A program made the translations under genes and the position numbers. From NCBI GenBank assembly GCA_964036315.1, contig OZ038517.1, positions 16,249,713 to 16,313,712 of the forward strand: DNA of 64,000 nt, given 5' to 3'. Of the stretch, positions 9,366 through 18,589 are shown one piece after another. How positions within the stretch are numbered: position 1 is the first letter of the stretch; each line of letters opens with the position of its first letter. The stretch comes from Acanthosepion esculentum (lineage: Eukaryota; Mollusca; Cephalopoda; Sepiida; Sepiidae). Under the pieces are notes generated by a model that made no database searches, was not told where the DNA came from, and was given only the letters and a program-made list of their open reading frames with translations.

Positions 9366-9424
9366 CTCTCTATATATAAATCTCTATATATATATAAATC
9401 TCTCTCTCTATATAAATATATATA
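8976..9424. repeat. Complex (TA)n / AAATCT low-complexity region
   Basis: TA runs interspersed with ATAAATCTCTCTATATA units. A short segment at 9,248-9,275 (GTCAGACAAACTGATTAC) is the reverse complement of a sequence at 8,725-8,745 just left of the foldback, so parts of that element recur here. Confidence 0.85.
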
Positions 9425-10695
9425 TTAGGTCATCCCATAAGTTCTGTCCCAATTTTAACTTTTTGTTAAAATGAACGAAATTTAAAGAGTATTTCATAAT
9501 GTCTAATGGAGCTGAACATTATTTTTATGTTTAGATGCATTTTAACTGATCAAATTTTATTTCAGAGAACAATAAAATTAAAACCCTGCTAACATGGAAG
9601 TACCCAAGAATCATTTGAGGTACATAATGCTTTATGAGTTCAAGAAAGGAAACTCAGCAGCCGAAGCGGCTAGAAACATTCACTCAGTTTATGGAGAGGA
9701 ATGTGTGAATGAAAGAACTTGCAGAAGATGGTTTGCAAAATTCAGAGGTGGATATTTCACCCTTGAAGATGAAGATCGAACCTGACGTCCAGTTGAGTTT
9801 GATGAAAAGCTTCTTGAAGCAGCCCTTGAAGAAAATCCTGCTTTATCAGTTGAGGAATTGGCAGTGGTTCTCAGTTCAAACCATACAACTGTTCATCGTC
9901 ATCTTCAACAACTTGAAAAAGTTCCTAAACTTGAAAAATGGTTGCCACATGAATTGTCTGAAAACAACCTCAAATCCCGAGTTGACATCTGCTCTTCTCT
10001 CCATTTTCGCCAACTTGTTTCACCTTTTTTGGATAGACTTGTGACTGGCGACAAAAAATGGATCTTTTATCGAAATGTTAAGCGTCGTAGACAGTGGCTT
10101 GGTAACGGGGAAGGACTCCAGCCATAGCCGAGAAGGGAACTTCATGGGCAAAAGGTTCTTCTTTCAATCTGGTGGGATTGCCAAGGAATAATCCACTTTG
10201 AATTCTTACCACCTAATGCAACAATTAATGCTCAAATATACTGTCAGCAATTAGAGAGTTTGAACCAAGCTTTGAGGAAAGAAAGACCTGCTCTAGTGAA
10301 TCGAAAACGGGTGATGTTTCATCAGGACAATGCGCGACCACACACATCAAGAATCACGTTACAAAAGATCGAAGAACTTGGTTGGGAGAAAATTCCTCAT
10401 CCACCTTATTCTCCCGACCTTGCTCCTTCAGACTACCATTTGTTTCGTAGCTTACAGAATCATTTGGAAGAAACAGCTTTTGTAACACAGGAAGAGGTTA
10501 AATCTGACATTTGTGAGTTCTTCGAATCAAAGCCAAAAGAATTTTACAGTAATGGAATTAGTAAGCTTGTTAATAGATGGAAGGAAGTCATAGATAATCA
10601 GGGAAAATACATTGTTGATTGAATCTGTAATTAAATGTAACATTTGGTCACTTGTTTTCTTTATTCAAAATTCGGACAGAACTTATGGGATGACA

Positions 10696-10699
<4 letters not shown>
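9425..10699 (+). mobile_element. Mariner transposon, nearly full length
   Basis: Terminal inverted repeats GTCATCCCATAAGTTCTGTC lie at 9,429 (plus) and end near 10,694 (as complement). They are identical over at least 21 bp. The left end starts TTAGGT as in many mariners, while the right end has drifted. Both ends are embedded in TA-rich DNA, consistent with TA insertion. The element carries one transposase-length frame (see 9,594-10,622). Confidence 0.93.
9594..10622 (+). pseudogene. Mariner transposase, two in-frame stops
   Basis: This is a cut-and-paste DNA transposase of the mariner family (DD34D catalytic triad). The start at 9,594 gives MEVPKNHLRYIMLYEFKKG, the usual N-terminal helix-turn-helix region. 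The frame runs 342 codons to a TGA at 10,620, the normal length for the family. It is interrupted only by TGA at 9,783-9,785 and TAG at 10,125-10,127; no frameshift is needed. The catalytic residues are intact: D in VTGDKKW, D in MFHQDNARPH and, exactly 34 residues later, D in LAPSDYHLF. The first stop falls at a position that is glycine in relatives, consistent with one substitution. The copy is inactive but recent-looking. Short ORFs overlapping it in other frames are shadows. Confidence 0.93.
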
Positions 10700-10754
<55 letters not shown>

Positions 10755-10916
10755 TATATATAAATATATATATATAAATCTCTAAATATATATAAATATA
10801 TATATATATATATAAATATATATATAAATCTATCCATATAAATATATAAATATATATATACATCTATATATATATATATAAATCTATATATATATATAAA
10901 TCTCTCTGTCTCTGTC

Positions 10917-10999
<83 letters not shown>

Positions 11000-11000
11000 C
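10700..11000. repeat. (TA)n, AAATCT and (CT)n low-complexity region
   Basis: TA-rich repeats like 8,976-9,424, with a CTGTCTCTGTCTC / (CT)n stretch at about 10,901-10,955. The mariner therefore inserted into a pre-existing low-complexity block. Confidence 0.9.
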
Positions 11001-11220
11001 TAAGCTCTTCAGTAAAATGAATGGAGCACTTTGGCTGATGGCATTTGTTTATATTTGTAAAAACAATACGCTAGATTTAGTTGTGTAACTCTACCGAGTG
11101 AAGATAGCTCTGGCTGACACCAAATTAGTTGTGTTTCAATCCTGGCTTGAGGCATTCGGAAGTCTAGTCGCACTGAGGAGCTGTGATACAGCGAAACAGT
11201 ACTGTCTGTGAATGACATAA
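11001..11220. other. Unassigned sequence, possible SINE fragment
   Basis: Contains GTGTTTCAATCCTGGCTTGA (about 11,129-11,148), weakly B-box-like. No other copy was recognised in the window, so this is not called as a SINE. Confidence 0.3.
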
Positions 11221-11273
11221 TATATAAATCTATATATATATAAATCTCTCTCTCTCTATATATATATATATGT

Positions 11274-11292
11274 CAAAGTCGAAAGGTGGCAG

Positions 11293-11326
<34 letters not shown>

Positions 11327-11347
11327 GTCAAAACCGAGAGTTGACAG

Positions 11348-11390
<43 letters not shown>

Positions 11391-11418
11391 TCTCACCTCT
11401 CGGTTTTGAAATCAGGGT
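11274..11418. repeat. Foldback with (TA)n loop
   Basis: GTCAAAACCGAGAG (about 11,328-11,341) pairs with CTCTCGGTTTTGA (about 11,397-11,409) across a TA run. An additional diverged arm (GTCAAAGTCGAAAGGTGGC) and TA run lie to the left. This is the same organisation as the 8,755 foldback. Confidence 0.8.
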
Positions 11419-11885
11419 CCGTGTACTTTTTAAATTTATACACGCCCTGTTCCGCCCGTACTGCATCTTCCCCTATAAATATTGAATACAATAAATTATT
11501 ATTTTGTCATATAGAGTGCTGGGCAAAATTGAGTGAACCCCTAAGACAAATTGATGAGATCCCGACACCGGTCTAGTACTGCGTTTAAGTTCATGAAGTC
11601 TTGGCACCATAGCCAAAAGCTCATCCGAACAATTACTATGAAAGGATTTATTAAAAAAAAATGCCCAGAAAGCCAAACTTATGACGGTAGCTGAAATCGA
11701 ACCTCCGCCAGATCAGGATCAATAATATTGATTCCTCTTCGAATTTTATCAAGAATCTCTAAAAGAATAGCAGGAGCACCGGACCATATATGAGAGTAAT
11801 ATTCTAAGCATGTGCGAATGGTAGACTTATAGAGATATGGAAGATAGATCCACTTAAATAATATTAATCTTTTCTTGAACATTAA
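11419..11885 (-). pseudogene. LINE RT C-terminal region, decayed copy
   Basis: The minus-strand peptides CLEYYSHIWSGAPAILLEIL and LLAMVPRLHELKRSTR correspond in order to EYCCHIWSGVPAIYLELLD and VPRVFEFKHNTR in the 19,719-20,380 copy. They lie in separate frames, so at least one indel intervenes. The 5' end (on the minus strand) abuts a U2-like repeat unit at 11,866. Confidence 0.72.
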
Positions 11886-12215
11886 ATTTTATTTCGTTTA
11901 TTAATTTTAATACCAAAGTTATCAGTATCCGTACACTGGCCTCTATTGAGAAAACTAGAAACTTGTTTTTATCATTAGAATCATTTCGGATGAAGTAAGT
12001 GGTTGTATTCATATGCAAATCTCCAACTTATAAATACAGCTGGAGGCTTAACTAATTCTAATCTTTGGTTGGGATTGGTATTCATCTAATATTAGTCCAA
12101 GCTCCACGCGGGCCTTCCCCTAGGCAGTACCTCTCCTTCGGTTTACTGTCCAGTGCCTGAGGGATGTACAAAAAGGGAAGTGCCGAGGGGACTTGGGAAC
12201 TTTTGATCCAGGCTT
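11866..12215 (+). repeat. U2-like repeat unit A with octamer/TATA block
   Basis: An upstream segment contains TACACTGGCCTCT and GAGAAAACTAGAAACTTG. It is followed by octamer ATGCAAAT (12,013-12,020) and TATAAATA (12,029-12,036), then GCTGGAGGCT and a body starting CTAATCTTTGGTTGGGATTG. The body continues AATATTAGTCCAAGCTCC, CCCTAGGCAGTACCTC and CAGTGCCTGAGG. Unit B repeats all of this exactly 500 bp downstream at the octamer. The body head aligns loosely with the U2 snRNA 5' end (…CCTTTTGGCTAAGAT…GTAT…AATAT…). That identity is inference. Confidence 0.65.
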
Positions 12216-12369
12216 CGCCGGATTTAAAATGTCCGAAATTTATCGATTCGACATTCAGTTTTTTTTATGAGGAATTGCGTAAGTGCCTCCACGAGTCTCA
12301 TTTCAGTTCCAGATCATGTTTTTCAAGTCTAGAACGATTTATTCTAATACCGGAATCTCAGAACGATTA

Positions 12370-12780
12370 ACGAATATTAATCCTTTCTTGAACATCAGTT
12401 TTAGATCAGTTATTAATTTGAACATTAATGTCATCAATATGAGTACACTGGCCTCTAAAGAGAAAACTAGAAACTTAAACCTGTTTGTGATAAGGTTAGG
12501 TGTTGCATTCATATGCAAATCTCCACCTTATAAATACAGCTGGAGGCTAAACTAATCCTAATCTTTGGTTGGGATTGATATTCATTGAATATTAGCCCAA
12601 GCTCCACGAGGGCCTTCCCCTAGGCAATACCTCTCCTTTGGTCCAGTGCCTGAGGGATGTACAAAAAGGCAAGTGCCGAGGGGACTTGGGAACTCTTTCA
12701 CGGTGTCCTCGTTAGATCTACTTTAAAACATCGACCATATATCACATCCGGTTTGCGACGTGGACACACTGGTAGATACC
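12370..12780 (+). repeat. U2-like repeat unit B with octamer/TATA block
   Basis: Tandem copy of unit A: octamer at 12,513-12,520, TATAAATA at 12,529-12,536, same 16-bp spacing. The body is longer, ending ACATCCGGTTTGCGACGTGG then CACTGGTAGATACCACTGAT. That tail recurs in units B', C, D and E, so it is the consensus 3' part of the unit. Confidence 0.68.
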
Positions 12781-13030
12781 ACTGATCTTAATCTTTTGAC
12801 TTGGAATTATATTCTTTGAATATTAACCCAAACTCCAGCGGTCGGGGGGAGTTCTCCCTACCCGGGGAGTACATCTCCCTCGGCAGGTAGCTAGGTTTAA
12901 TGCCCAGTGCCTGAGGCGTCCCCAAAATGGAGGCTTGGAATTATTTGCAAAACTTGACCGTTAAACTCACTATAAATCTCGACCTTGTGTTACAACAGGT
13001 TTGCAACGTGGGCGCACTGGTAGATAAGAC
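12781..13030 (+). repeat. U2-like repeat unit B' (no promoter block)
   Basis: Starts directly at TTAATCTTTTGACTTGGAAT and continues with TTGAATATTAACCC, GCCCAGTGCCTGAGGCGTCC, ATCTCGACCTTGTGTTAC and GGGCGCACTGGTAGATAAG. This body was copied head-to-tail onto unit B without the octamer/TATA block. Confidence 0.6.
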
Positions 13031-13367
13031 AAATTTTTAACGTTAAAGACGAAATTATTAGAGAAATAGTAGTGAATAATTTTAACTAAATATAGTCTAC
13101 AGCATTCTATTCCCTAATTCTTGCTTCGGGAGATCAAAATGGACAGGGTACTGATACCTATAATTCTGGATCTAGATAAGTGCTTTTCTGATATGGCGGA
13201 CGAGTAATTTTTTTTCTCGATGTGTCAAGTACCTGTAATATTTTGTGGTAATATTAATTTATACCGGAAACGATATATATAATGAATATATTATATTCCG
13301 TGCTAATAGGAATATATAATTGAAGAATAAGGTGGATAAAATAAATAGAGTTTTATTGTAGACAACC
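13031..13367. other. Unassigned AT-rich spacer
   Basis: No gene recognised. Contains CGATATATATAATGAATATA-type AT-rich sequence. Confidence 0.5.
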
Positions 13368-13735
13368 AGTTTGTGATAAGTTTAGGTGTCGTATTCATAT
13401 ATGTACCTTATAAATTAAGCCTCCACCTTATAAATACAGCTGGAGGCTTCACTAATTCTAATCTTTGGTTGGGATTAGTATTCATTGAATATTAGTCCAA
13501 GCTCCAGGGGACTTTCTCCCAGGCAGTACCTCTCCTTCTGTTTACTGTCCAGTGCTTGGGGCGTGTACAAAAAGGGGATTGCCGAAGGGGCTCTGAAAAT
13601 TTAGAACAGTGTCCCCGTTAGACCCACTTTAAACATCGACCTTATGTGACACCCGGTTTCTGACGTGGACGCACTGGTAGATACCACTTATCCTAACCTT
13701 TTGACTTGGAATCATATTATTTGAAATGTAGATAT
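13368..13735 (+). repeat. U2-like repeat unit C
   Basis: Shares GTTTGTGATAAGTTTAGGTG with unit B. The octamer is degraded (ATATATGTA), but two TATAAAT boxes (about 13,409 and 13,429) are present, from a local duplication of the TATA block. The body matches A and B and ends GGACGCACTGGTAGATACCA, then starts another body head (TTATCCTAACCTTTTGACTT) that breaks off. Confidence 0.62.
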
Positions 13736-14435
13736 GTAAGGTAGATTCTGGAGAGAAAATTTGGTAAACCTCTTCTTTTGCAATATTTAACACGTCTTGT
13801 TAAAGTCTTCTGTGTGGGGCTATGTTGCCAAAATCTATAGATTCAGAAATGCCTAATCTATGAACTGTATGCAACCATTTCCTCTGATGGTTTCAAACGA
13901 ATTGATACCCCTGTAGGATAGTCTTATCACTTTCATCATTTATTAAGTCAGCGCATTTTGCCCCGCCACTGTGGTCACCACCCACTGCCATCTCACAATC
14001 GTGATTCATGGCGACATTCAAAACAATAGTGCAATGATTTGCCGGTTCCTATTGCACCGGGGGTGGGGTGTTGAGCTTACCCTGTCCCTCCCCTCAGAAG
14101 TTCCGCCGCCCACTGGTAAAGTCGTTGACCTCTGAGGCGCAGAACCTACACCTAGTCTGGCAACTGGCTGCTTGGCACAGGTGGGTTAGAAAGAGACGTT
14201 CCTCATCAACGGTCGGGTCGGGAAACCCTTTCAGCTAATCTCACATAGGTTAGCCGGCAGGTCGGTGCCGTTGACCGGGGCGTGGCCGTCGCACTGCTCA
14301 TGCGACTTCTTGGAAACATGTGTGAGAGTTGGATGTCGGTCGTGGGCCAGTACAGTTCCGCATCACAGTTCATCTGAATAAAGCAAGGTCGACCGCTTCG
14401 CTGCAAAGGTACTACCACTGACGATAAACCCTAGA
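13736..14435. other. Unassigned sequence, GC-rich in 13,960-14,430
   Basis: The stretch from about 13,960 is clearly more GC-rich than its surroundings, with CCACCCACTGCCATC, TTGACCGGGGCGTGGCC and GGTCGGGTCGGG. No long ORF, no RNA and no second copy in the window. It could be the 5' region of an unknown mobile element. Confidence 0.4.
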
Positions 14436-14523
14436 CACCCCGATGACCTTATATGCAGAATTCATTCTTTTGAAACCATTTTTAACCCAGGTTCGCTTGA
14501 AATAGTTGTATATAGCTGATAAT
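14436..14523. repeat. Direct repeat, left copy (LTR-like)
   Basis: The sequence CACCCCGATGACCTTATATG…GCTGATAAT recurs at 14,923-14,999 with one 11-bp deletion. Confidence 0.85.
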
Positions 14524-14583
14524 GATATAACAGTGGGAGCAGAGGTCCGTAGATCGAAACTACGCTCTGCTACCACTGTTATA
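14524..14583 (-). repeat. Hairpin with tRNA T-arm-like sequence
   Basis: ATAACAGTGGGAGCAGAG pairs with CTCTGCTACCACTGTTAT. On the minus strand the loop side reads GTAGTTTCGATCTAC, B-box-like. It may be a SINE head that inserted with an inverted duplication. Confidence 0.5.
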
Positions 14584-14922
14584 CATGCTCACGGTAGTCT
14601 GAATGTAGAAATCCAACGTAGTAAGTAATTTGTTCAATGAAACAGCACCAATATCTAGTAGCAGCTATTCAGGAATTCTTAAGGTCTTCCATATCAGAGG
14701 TTCGCAGTGGATATTCGGAGAGAGTAGGAAAGCGTAGTTCTTCAGGTCTTTCATCTGACAGGTTAGCAGTGGATATTCCGAGAAAACAAAATGGTCGCCT
14801 TTATACACGTCGGATTGAATATTCCACGTCTTCTGATTGGTTAACCATCTATGGGTGGACTATAAAATGAGTCAGCTCATTTTGGTTTGCTCACTAGTAT
14901 ATAGAGTATCCAAAAATTGTAA
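14584..14922 (+). promoter_or_regulatory. LTR-like promoter region
   Basis: Contains a tandem duplication of about 62 bp (AGGTCTTCCATATCAGAGG… and AGGTCTTTCATCTGACAGG…, each with GCAGTGGATATTC), then TGATTGG (an inverted CCAAT box), then CTATAAAATG (TATA box, about 14,861). It ends TTGTAACACCCCGATG, which resembles the TGTAACACC starts of Ty3/mdg4-type LTRs. Lying between direct repeats and just before a gag fragment, it is plausibly part of a degraded LTR. No clean LTR boundaries or primer-binding site were identified. Confidence 0.35.
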
Positions 14923-14999
14923 CACCCCGATGACCTTATATGCAGAATTCATTCTTTTGAATTCATTTTCGCTTGAAATAGTTGTATATAGCTGATAAT
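14923..14999. repeat. Direct repeat, right copy (LTR-like)
   Basis: Second copy of 14,436-14,523, beginning with TGTAACACCCC context at 14,918. Confidence 0.85.
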
Positions 15000-15026
15000 T
15001 TTTACGTTTCTGAAATTGATGTCATT

Positions 15027-15335
15027 CGAGAAATTTTCATAGAAAATATTCGTCCTCCGACAGGATTCGAACTTGTATCCTATACAGAACCGTCATATAA
15101 GCAGTAAATTCGACCTTGCCAACCGAACGATGCTCTGTGGCCGAATCGGTTTTAAAGGCACGTCAGGCTATATGACGGTTCCGTATAGGATACAGGTTCG
15201 AATTTTTCTATGAAAATTTCTCGGACATTCAGGCCGGTAAATGTTGTTTGATACTGTTTATTATAAAACAGAGCATTTGCTTAAATATTTGTATCTATAA
15301 AAAGAATGTTAAACATAAAATTGTCTTAAAATACT
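15027..15335. mobile_element. Foldback element copy 2, with tRNA-like SINE heads in its centre
   Basis: The right arm (15,205-15,335) matches the right arm of the 26,825-27,098 foldback: CTATGAAAATTTCTCGGACA, TTCAGGCCGGTAAATGTTG, TAAAACAGAGCATTTGC. The left arm is truncated to about 20 bp (15,027-15,046). Between the arms, 15,066-15,099 and 15,169-15,202 form a 34-bp inverted repeat. The plus-strand part, 15,132-15,203, looks like a class II tRNA (Leu/Ser-type) head with box A TGGCCGAATCGG and B box GGTTCGAAT. The 27-kb copy lacks this insert. Confidence 0.8.
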
Positions 15336-15763
15336 TGGAAGAATCTATTAACATTCTAAAGAGAGCTTTCGTTCAAGAAAAAAAAAGCGAGATATACACG
15401 AGGCATGTACTTGCAACCAGAATTCAGCAGGCTTGAAAAACCTTGGATCAATATCTTCAAGCATTGCACGTTCTGGCGAAGGAATGTAGATTCAAAGATG
15501 TTACCACTGAAGTTTAGAAAGCGGAAGCTATTAGAGATATCTTTATGGCCGGGTTATTCGACAGAGACTTCTTGAAAACAATCTCTCCTCTCACAGAACC
15601 TGGAAACAAAGCGCGATGTCTGGAAAAGGCTATTCTAAAATCGGAAGCCTCTTCTGCTGATAGCCAAACAAGTTATCAAGCTGCATCGGTATATCAAAAA
15701 GAAAGAAAGAAAGAAAAAAGTGGTGTAGAATGTTGTATTGATATGCATATCTTCATCATATAA
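15335..15763 (+). pseudogene. Ty3/mdg4-type retrotransposon Gag fragment
   Basis: The single frame contains IYTRHVLATRIQQ, then LDQYLQALHVLAKECRFKDV, then AIRDIFMAGLF and CLEKAILKSE. This is the core of the capsid region of Mag-like Ty3/mdg4 retrotransposon Gag proteins (F/ARH.LATR.QQ…LD.YLQAL..L…C.F..VT…IRD.FI.G). Two stops (TGA 15,434-15,436 and TAG 15,515-15,517) interrupt it without frameshift. The 5' side joins the foldback element at 15,335, and the 3' side ends in an A/G-rich (AAAG)n stretch before a U2-like unit. There is no zinc knuckle and no protease. Gag normally forms the particle that carries the element RNA; this copy cannot. Confidence 0.72.
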
Positions 15764-15816
15764 ATAGCAGTGGTGACAGCTGGTGGCTAAAGCTAATACT
15801 AATCATGGGGGCTTCC
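15719..15816 (+). repeat. U2-like repeat promoter block, copy P
   Basis: GTGTAGAATGTTGTATTGATATGCATAT…ATATAAATAG has an octamer-like ATGCATAT (15,743) and TATAAATA (15,759) at the same 16-bp spacing as units A and B. Then come GGTGGCTAAAGCTAATACTAATCATGG and a switch into a tRNA-like SINE head. The U2-like body is missing. Confidence 0.6.
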
Positions 15817-15950
15817 TCGAGGCGGTGTAATGGTTCGCAAGCATATCTCGCTAGGACAATTTCGACTGAGTAGTGAGTTCGATCCCCACTGGGTGACCCC
15901 TACTTTTGCCAGGACTTTTGCCACATCTAAGCTACGCTTGGAAAATCACT
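15817..15950 (+). mobile_element. tRNA-derived SINE head
   Basis: GGCGGTGTAATGGTTCGCAA (A-box region), then GAGTTCGATCCCC (B box, about 15,875-15,887), about 50 bp apart as in tRNA genes. It is followed by an unrelated tail with ACTTTTGCC repeated twice. The acceptor stem does not close cleanly, so this is a SINE head or tRNA pseudogene rather than a functional tRNA. Confidence 0.6.
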
Positions 15951-16395
15951 AATACTAATCCTGGCCTTGAAGACTAAACTTCTAAAGAAATAGTAATGAA
16001 TTCTTGTAAAAAAAATATGACACGGAGTCAGGAGGCCCTGGATATTGATTACTTATATTTTTATTAGAAAATTTTTTTATGATTTGTTAGTCTTACATGG
16101 ACAAAGTGTGATCTTTATCAATGCACTCAAAATTTGTCATTAACAATAGATGTAGTCCCTGTTGTAGCCTTAAAATTGATAGGTTTACCTGTGCATCAAT
16201 GGGAAACTATTTCATCTGACATTCTCCACTTGATTCATTCCTTACTGTCTGCAGACATGAATTGTACTCTTCAAGTATGGCTGTTTTCTTAACCGAGAAA
16301 TATCTATCTCCAGTAGATCTGTTCCTTCGTGGTTGACAATTCCCAGCAAAGTGCTAATGAGAAACTACATTCAATAGGTTGAGCTGATTCCGGCA
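15951..16395. other. Unassigned sequence within a broken LTR element
   Basis: No coding region recognised. By position it may include decayed pol sequence, since Gag lies upstream and the Pol C-terminus downstream. Confidence 0.4.
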
Positions 16396-16720
16396 AATCC
16401 CAATTACGCATTTGTTAGGTTACCAAATTGAAAATAAAACACTGTTTCTCTACATCACCTTGCTCAAGCTGGGGAGGGAATGACAATCTCTGAACCTGAA
16501 GCAGTTACAATAGTCTCAAATAGACCTATATGGAATTCAGATAGAAATAACATACCAAAATAAGAAGATACTATACCACAACCAGTGTCAAGTGATTCAA
16601 CTGAAGGGGCTGAACCAGGAACGTTTAACACCCCTAGTCCAAACACTACAAAAATGTCCCCCCAAATCCTACAAGGTGCTCTAAGTGTATCATCAAAACA
16701 ACTAGGGATAGAACACTAAA
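16396..16720 (+). pseudogene. C-terminal remnant of Ty3/mdg4-type Pol (after integrase)
   Basis: The frame reads NPNYAFVRLPN, two stops, then NTVSLHHLAQAGEGM. This matches the C-terminal module of Mag-like Pol proteins (Y..VR.P.GR..TVSLR.LAP.G). It continues with a low-complexity Ser/Thr/Pro-rich tail and a stop near 16,716. No integrase catalytic core is visible. Together with the Gag piece at 15,335 this indicates one LTR retrotransposon heavily deleted and invaded by other repeats. Confidence 0.55.
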
Positions 16721-16795
16721 AAAAAATTAATAATTTGGTTATTTTTTTTAAAGTGCATTATTTTTTTTCCGAAATAAACTATTCCAAAGAAAAAC
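16721..16795. other. A/T-rich spacer
   Basis: A-rich and T-rich runs, nothing else. Confidence 0.6.
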
Positions 16796-17130
16796 TAGTG
16801 TAGAATGTTGTATTCATATGAATATTTCCACCATGTAAATTGAAACTGGAGGCTAAACTAATCATGACCCTTTTGGTTGGGACTGGTATTCATTATTATA
16901 TTAGCCCGAGCTTGAGGAGGAGGGCTTTTCCAGCGGGTAGTACCACGCCCTCAGAAGTACGCTAGATTTATTACCCGGCGTCTGAGGCGTCCGCAAAAGG
17001 AGAAGCGACGAGGGGACTTGGGAGTTTTTCCACGGTATTGCCGTTAAACCTCCTTTTAAAAGGCCTTGTGTCACATCCGGTTGCGATGTGGGGTTGTAGA
17101 GGCCCGTCAGTTGATATGACCTCTCGATTT
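16796..17130 (+). repeat. U2-like repeat unit D
   Basis: GTGTAGAATGTTGTATTCAT leads to a degraded octamer and TATA at the usual spacing, then CTGGAGGCTAAACTAATC. The body head CCCTTTTGGTTGGGACTGGTA is the unit closest to the U2 5' end. Later come CGGCGTCTGAGGCGTCC, GGGGACTTGGGAGTTTTTCC (Sm-site-like) and TTGTGTCACATCCGGTTGCG. Confidence 0.62.
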
Positions 17131-17454
17131 ATATTTAACGCAAAATACCACAAAATATGAAACAAAAAGAAGGAACACAAACGGCTTTTTATAACAACAA
17201 AAAGATTTATATTTATATTTGTATAATGATGTACAAGCAAAGAGGTTACTATTTTTGTTCGTGTTATGCCCCTTTTATCTGAATTAAAGTTTTTACTAAT
17301 GAAATTGAAATATTTTTATCCGAGCTCACAAAAATGTTCACTGTTAGAGAGTTGAAAGAATTATAAAGCTGAGAAATACTGAATAAACTTTTAACTTTAG
17401 AAGAGTATTTTAAAGAGAAAAGTTTGTTTTTTTTAATTTTTTTCTTAAGCTTAT
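17131..17454. other. Unassigned AT-rich sequence
   Basis: No gene or element recognised. Ends in T-rich sequence that is the complement of the LINE A-rich tail starting at 17,455. Confidence 0.5.
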
Positions 17455-17830
17455 CACCCCAAGCAAGGCTGGAAGCCACTAGCACGCAAGGGGTTACAGA
17501 AGGTTTGGAGGAAGAGCAGATAGGAGTGGTAAAGGAGAGGGTGTGGAGAAAGATAGTGGATCGATCAAGGCAAGGGGGTTACAGAAGATTTGGAGCGAGG
17601 GCACATAGGAATGAAAGGTGAAAGGATGTGGAGAAGGGAAGTGGATAGATCAAGGCAACTGGAGATGTCGATTGACGTCACACTTAAATAGTTGGAGATT
17701 GTATTTGTCAGGGAAACAGGAATAAGGAAGGGAGTTCCACGGGCGAGATGTGCGAGACATGAAGCTATTGGAGTAGAAGAGACGTCTACATCTAACAGTT
17801 TCAATTGTTGCTGGTTTGGAAATGCTTTGC
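17455..17830 (-). pseudogene. LINE RT C-terminus with tandemly duplicated 3' UTR
   Basis: The minus-strand frame has SNSFMSRTSRPWNSLPYSCF and NLQLFKCDVNRHLQLP, the same end as the 7,906 copy. The 3' UTR segment (complement of GGGTTACAGAAG.TTTGGAG…GTGGAT.GATCAAGGCA) is present twice in tandem, roughly 17,493-17,575 and 17,576-17,660. It ends CACCCCAAGCAAGGCTGG on the plus strand, beside the A-rich tail. Confidence 0.78.
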
Positions 17831-17949
17831 AATGTAGTTTGAAAAATTTCGTACATACGTGCGTGTGTGAATATGTTTTCATAAGCGTCTGACCGCACAT
17901 GGTCAAGACGGGAATCCTTAAAGTTACATTTTCGTAGGTGAATGAAATC

Positions 17950-17954
<5 letters not shown>

Positions 17955-17999
<45 letters not shown>
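17955..17999. repeat. (GA)n microsatellite
   Basis: Pure AG run of about 45 bp. Confidence 0.97.
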
Positions 18000-18004
<5 letters not shown>

Positions 18005-18300
18005 TTCTTTTCTGCTATTTATAATTAATTTAATCACGTGGTAGTATCCTGCTTGTTTTTCTCATTAGACTCATTTCGGATGAGGCAAGGTAAATTCAAA
18101 TGTTCTAGACCCAGATCTTAAAATCTGTGCCTAGAAATGCGAAAAGAATGACCTACAAATGTTTGGAAGACTCATTCCTTAACTTATGTGGAAGCCAGAC
18201 GTTAAAATGACTAATGTAATGTTTTGATTTGATCGCCATCAACGGTGCTTCTAGGGGTTGTCCTAATATTAATTGGTACCGTCTGCCTGAGAGTGGCGTA
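18000..18300. repeat. U2-like unit upstream segment and reverse-strand body piece
   Basis: TCATTAGACTCATTTCGGAT (about 18,063) matches the segment upstream of the unit A octamer (11,966-11,996). CTAGGGGTTGTCCTAATATT at about 18,251-18,270 is a reverse-strand copy of the unit E body head (AATATTAGGACAAGCCCC, 18,632). Copies of the family therefore lie here in both orientations. Confidence 0.55.
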
Positions 18301-18589
18301 TCGTTAATCAAGAATGATCCAGCATAAGCTTCACATCCAAATACTTGACAAAACTCTCACACGAATACTTCTAAGCGACCTGAAAGTATTTCCTATCGTT
18401 AAATATTTGGGCTTAACAACTGACAAAATTAGCCAAATCCCTGTTTTACAAAAGTTACTCATAAAATAATTTAAAAATAACTCAGCAGACGAACTTATTT
18501 TATTTATGGTAACTGAATTTTTAGCGATTGCTTGACTCGTTTTCCGATGTGCGATATTGTGCGCCTGAAAAATGGTATTTTTATCGTGG
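18301..18589. other. Unassigned sequence
   Basis: Nothing recognised on either strand; short opposite-strand ORFs only. Confidence 0.5.

Noticed and set aside
15817..15900. Functional tRNA gene.
   Set aside because: A and B boxes are present, but the acceptor and anticodon stems do not close properly and a SINE-like tail follows.
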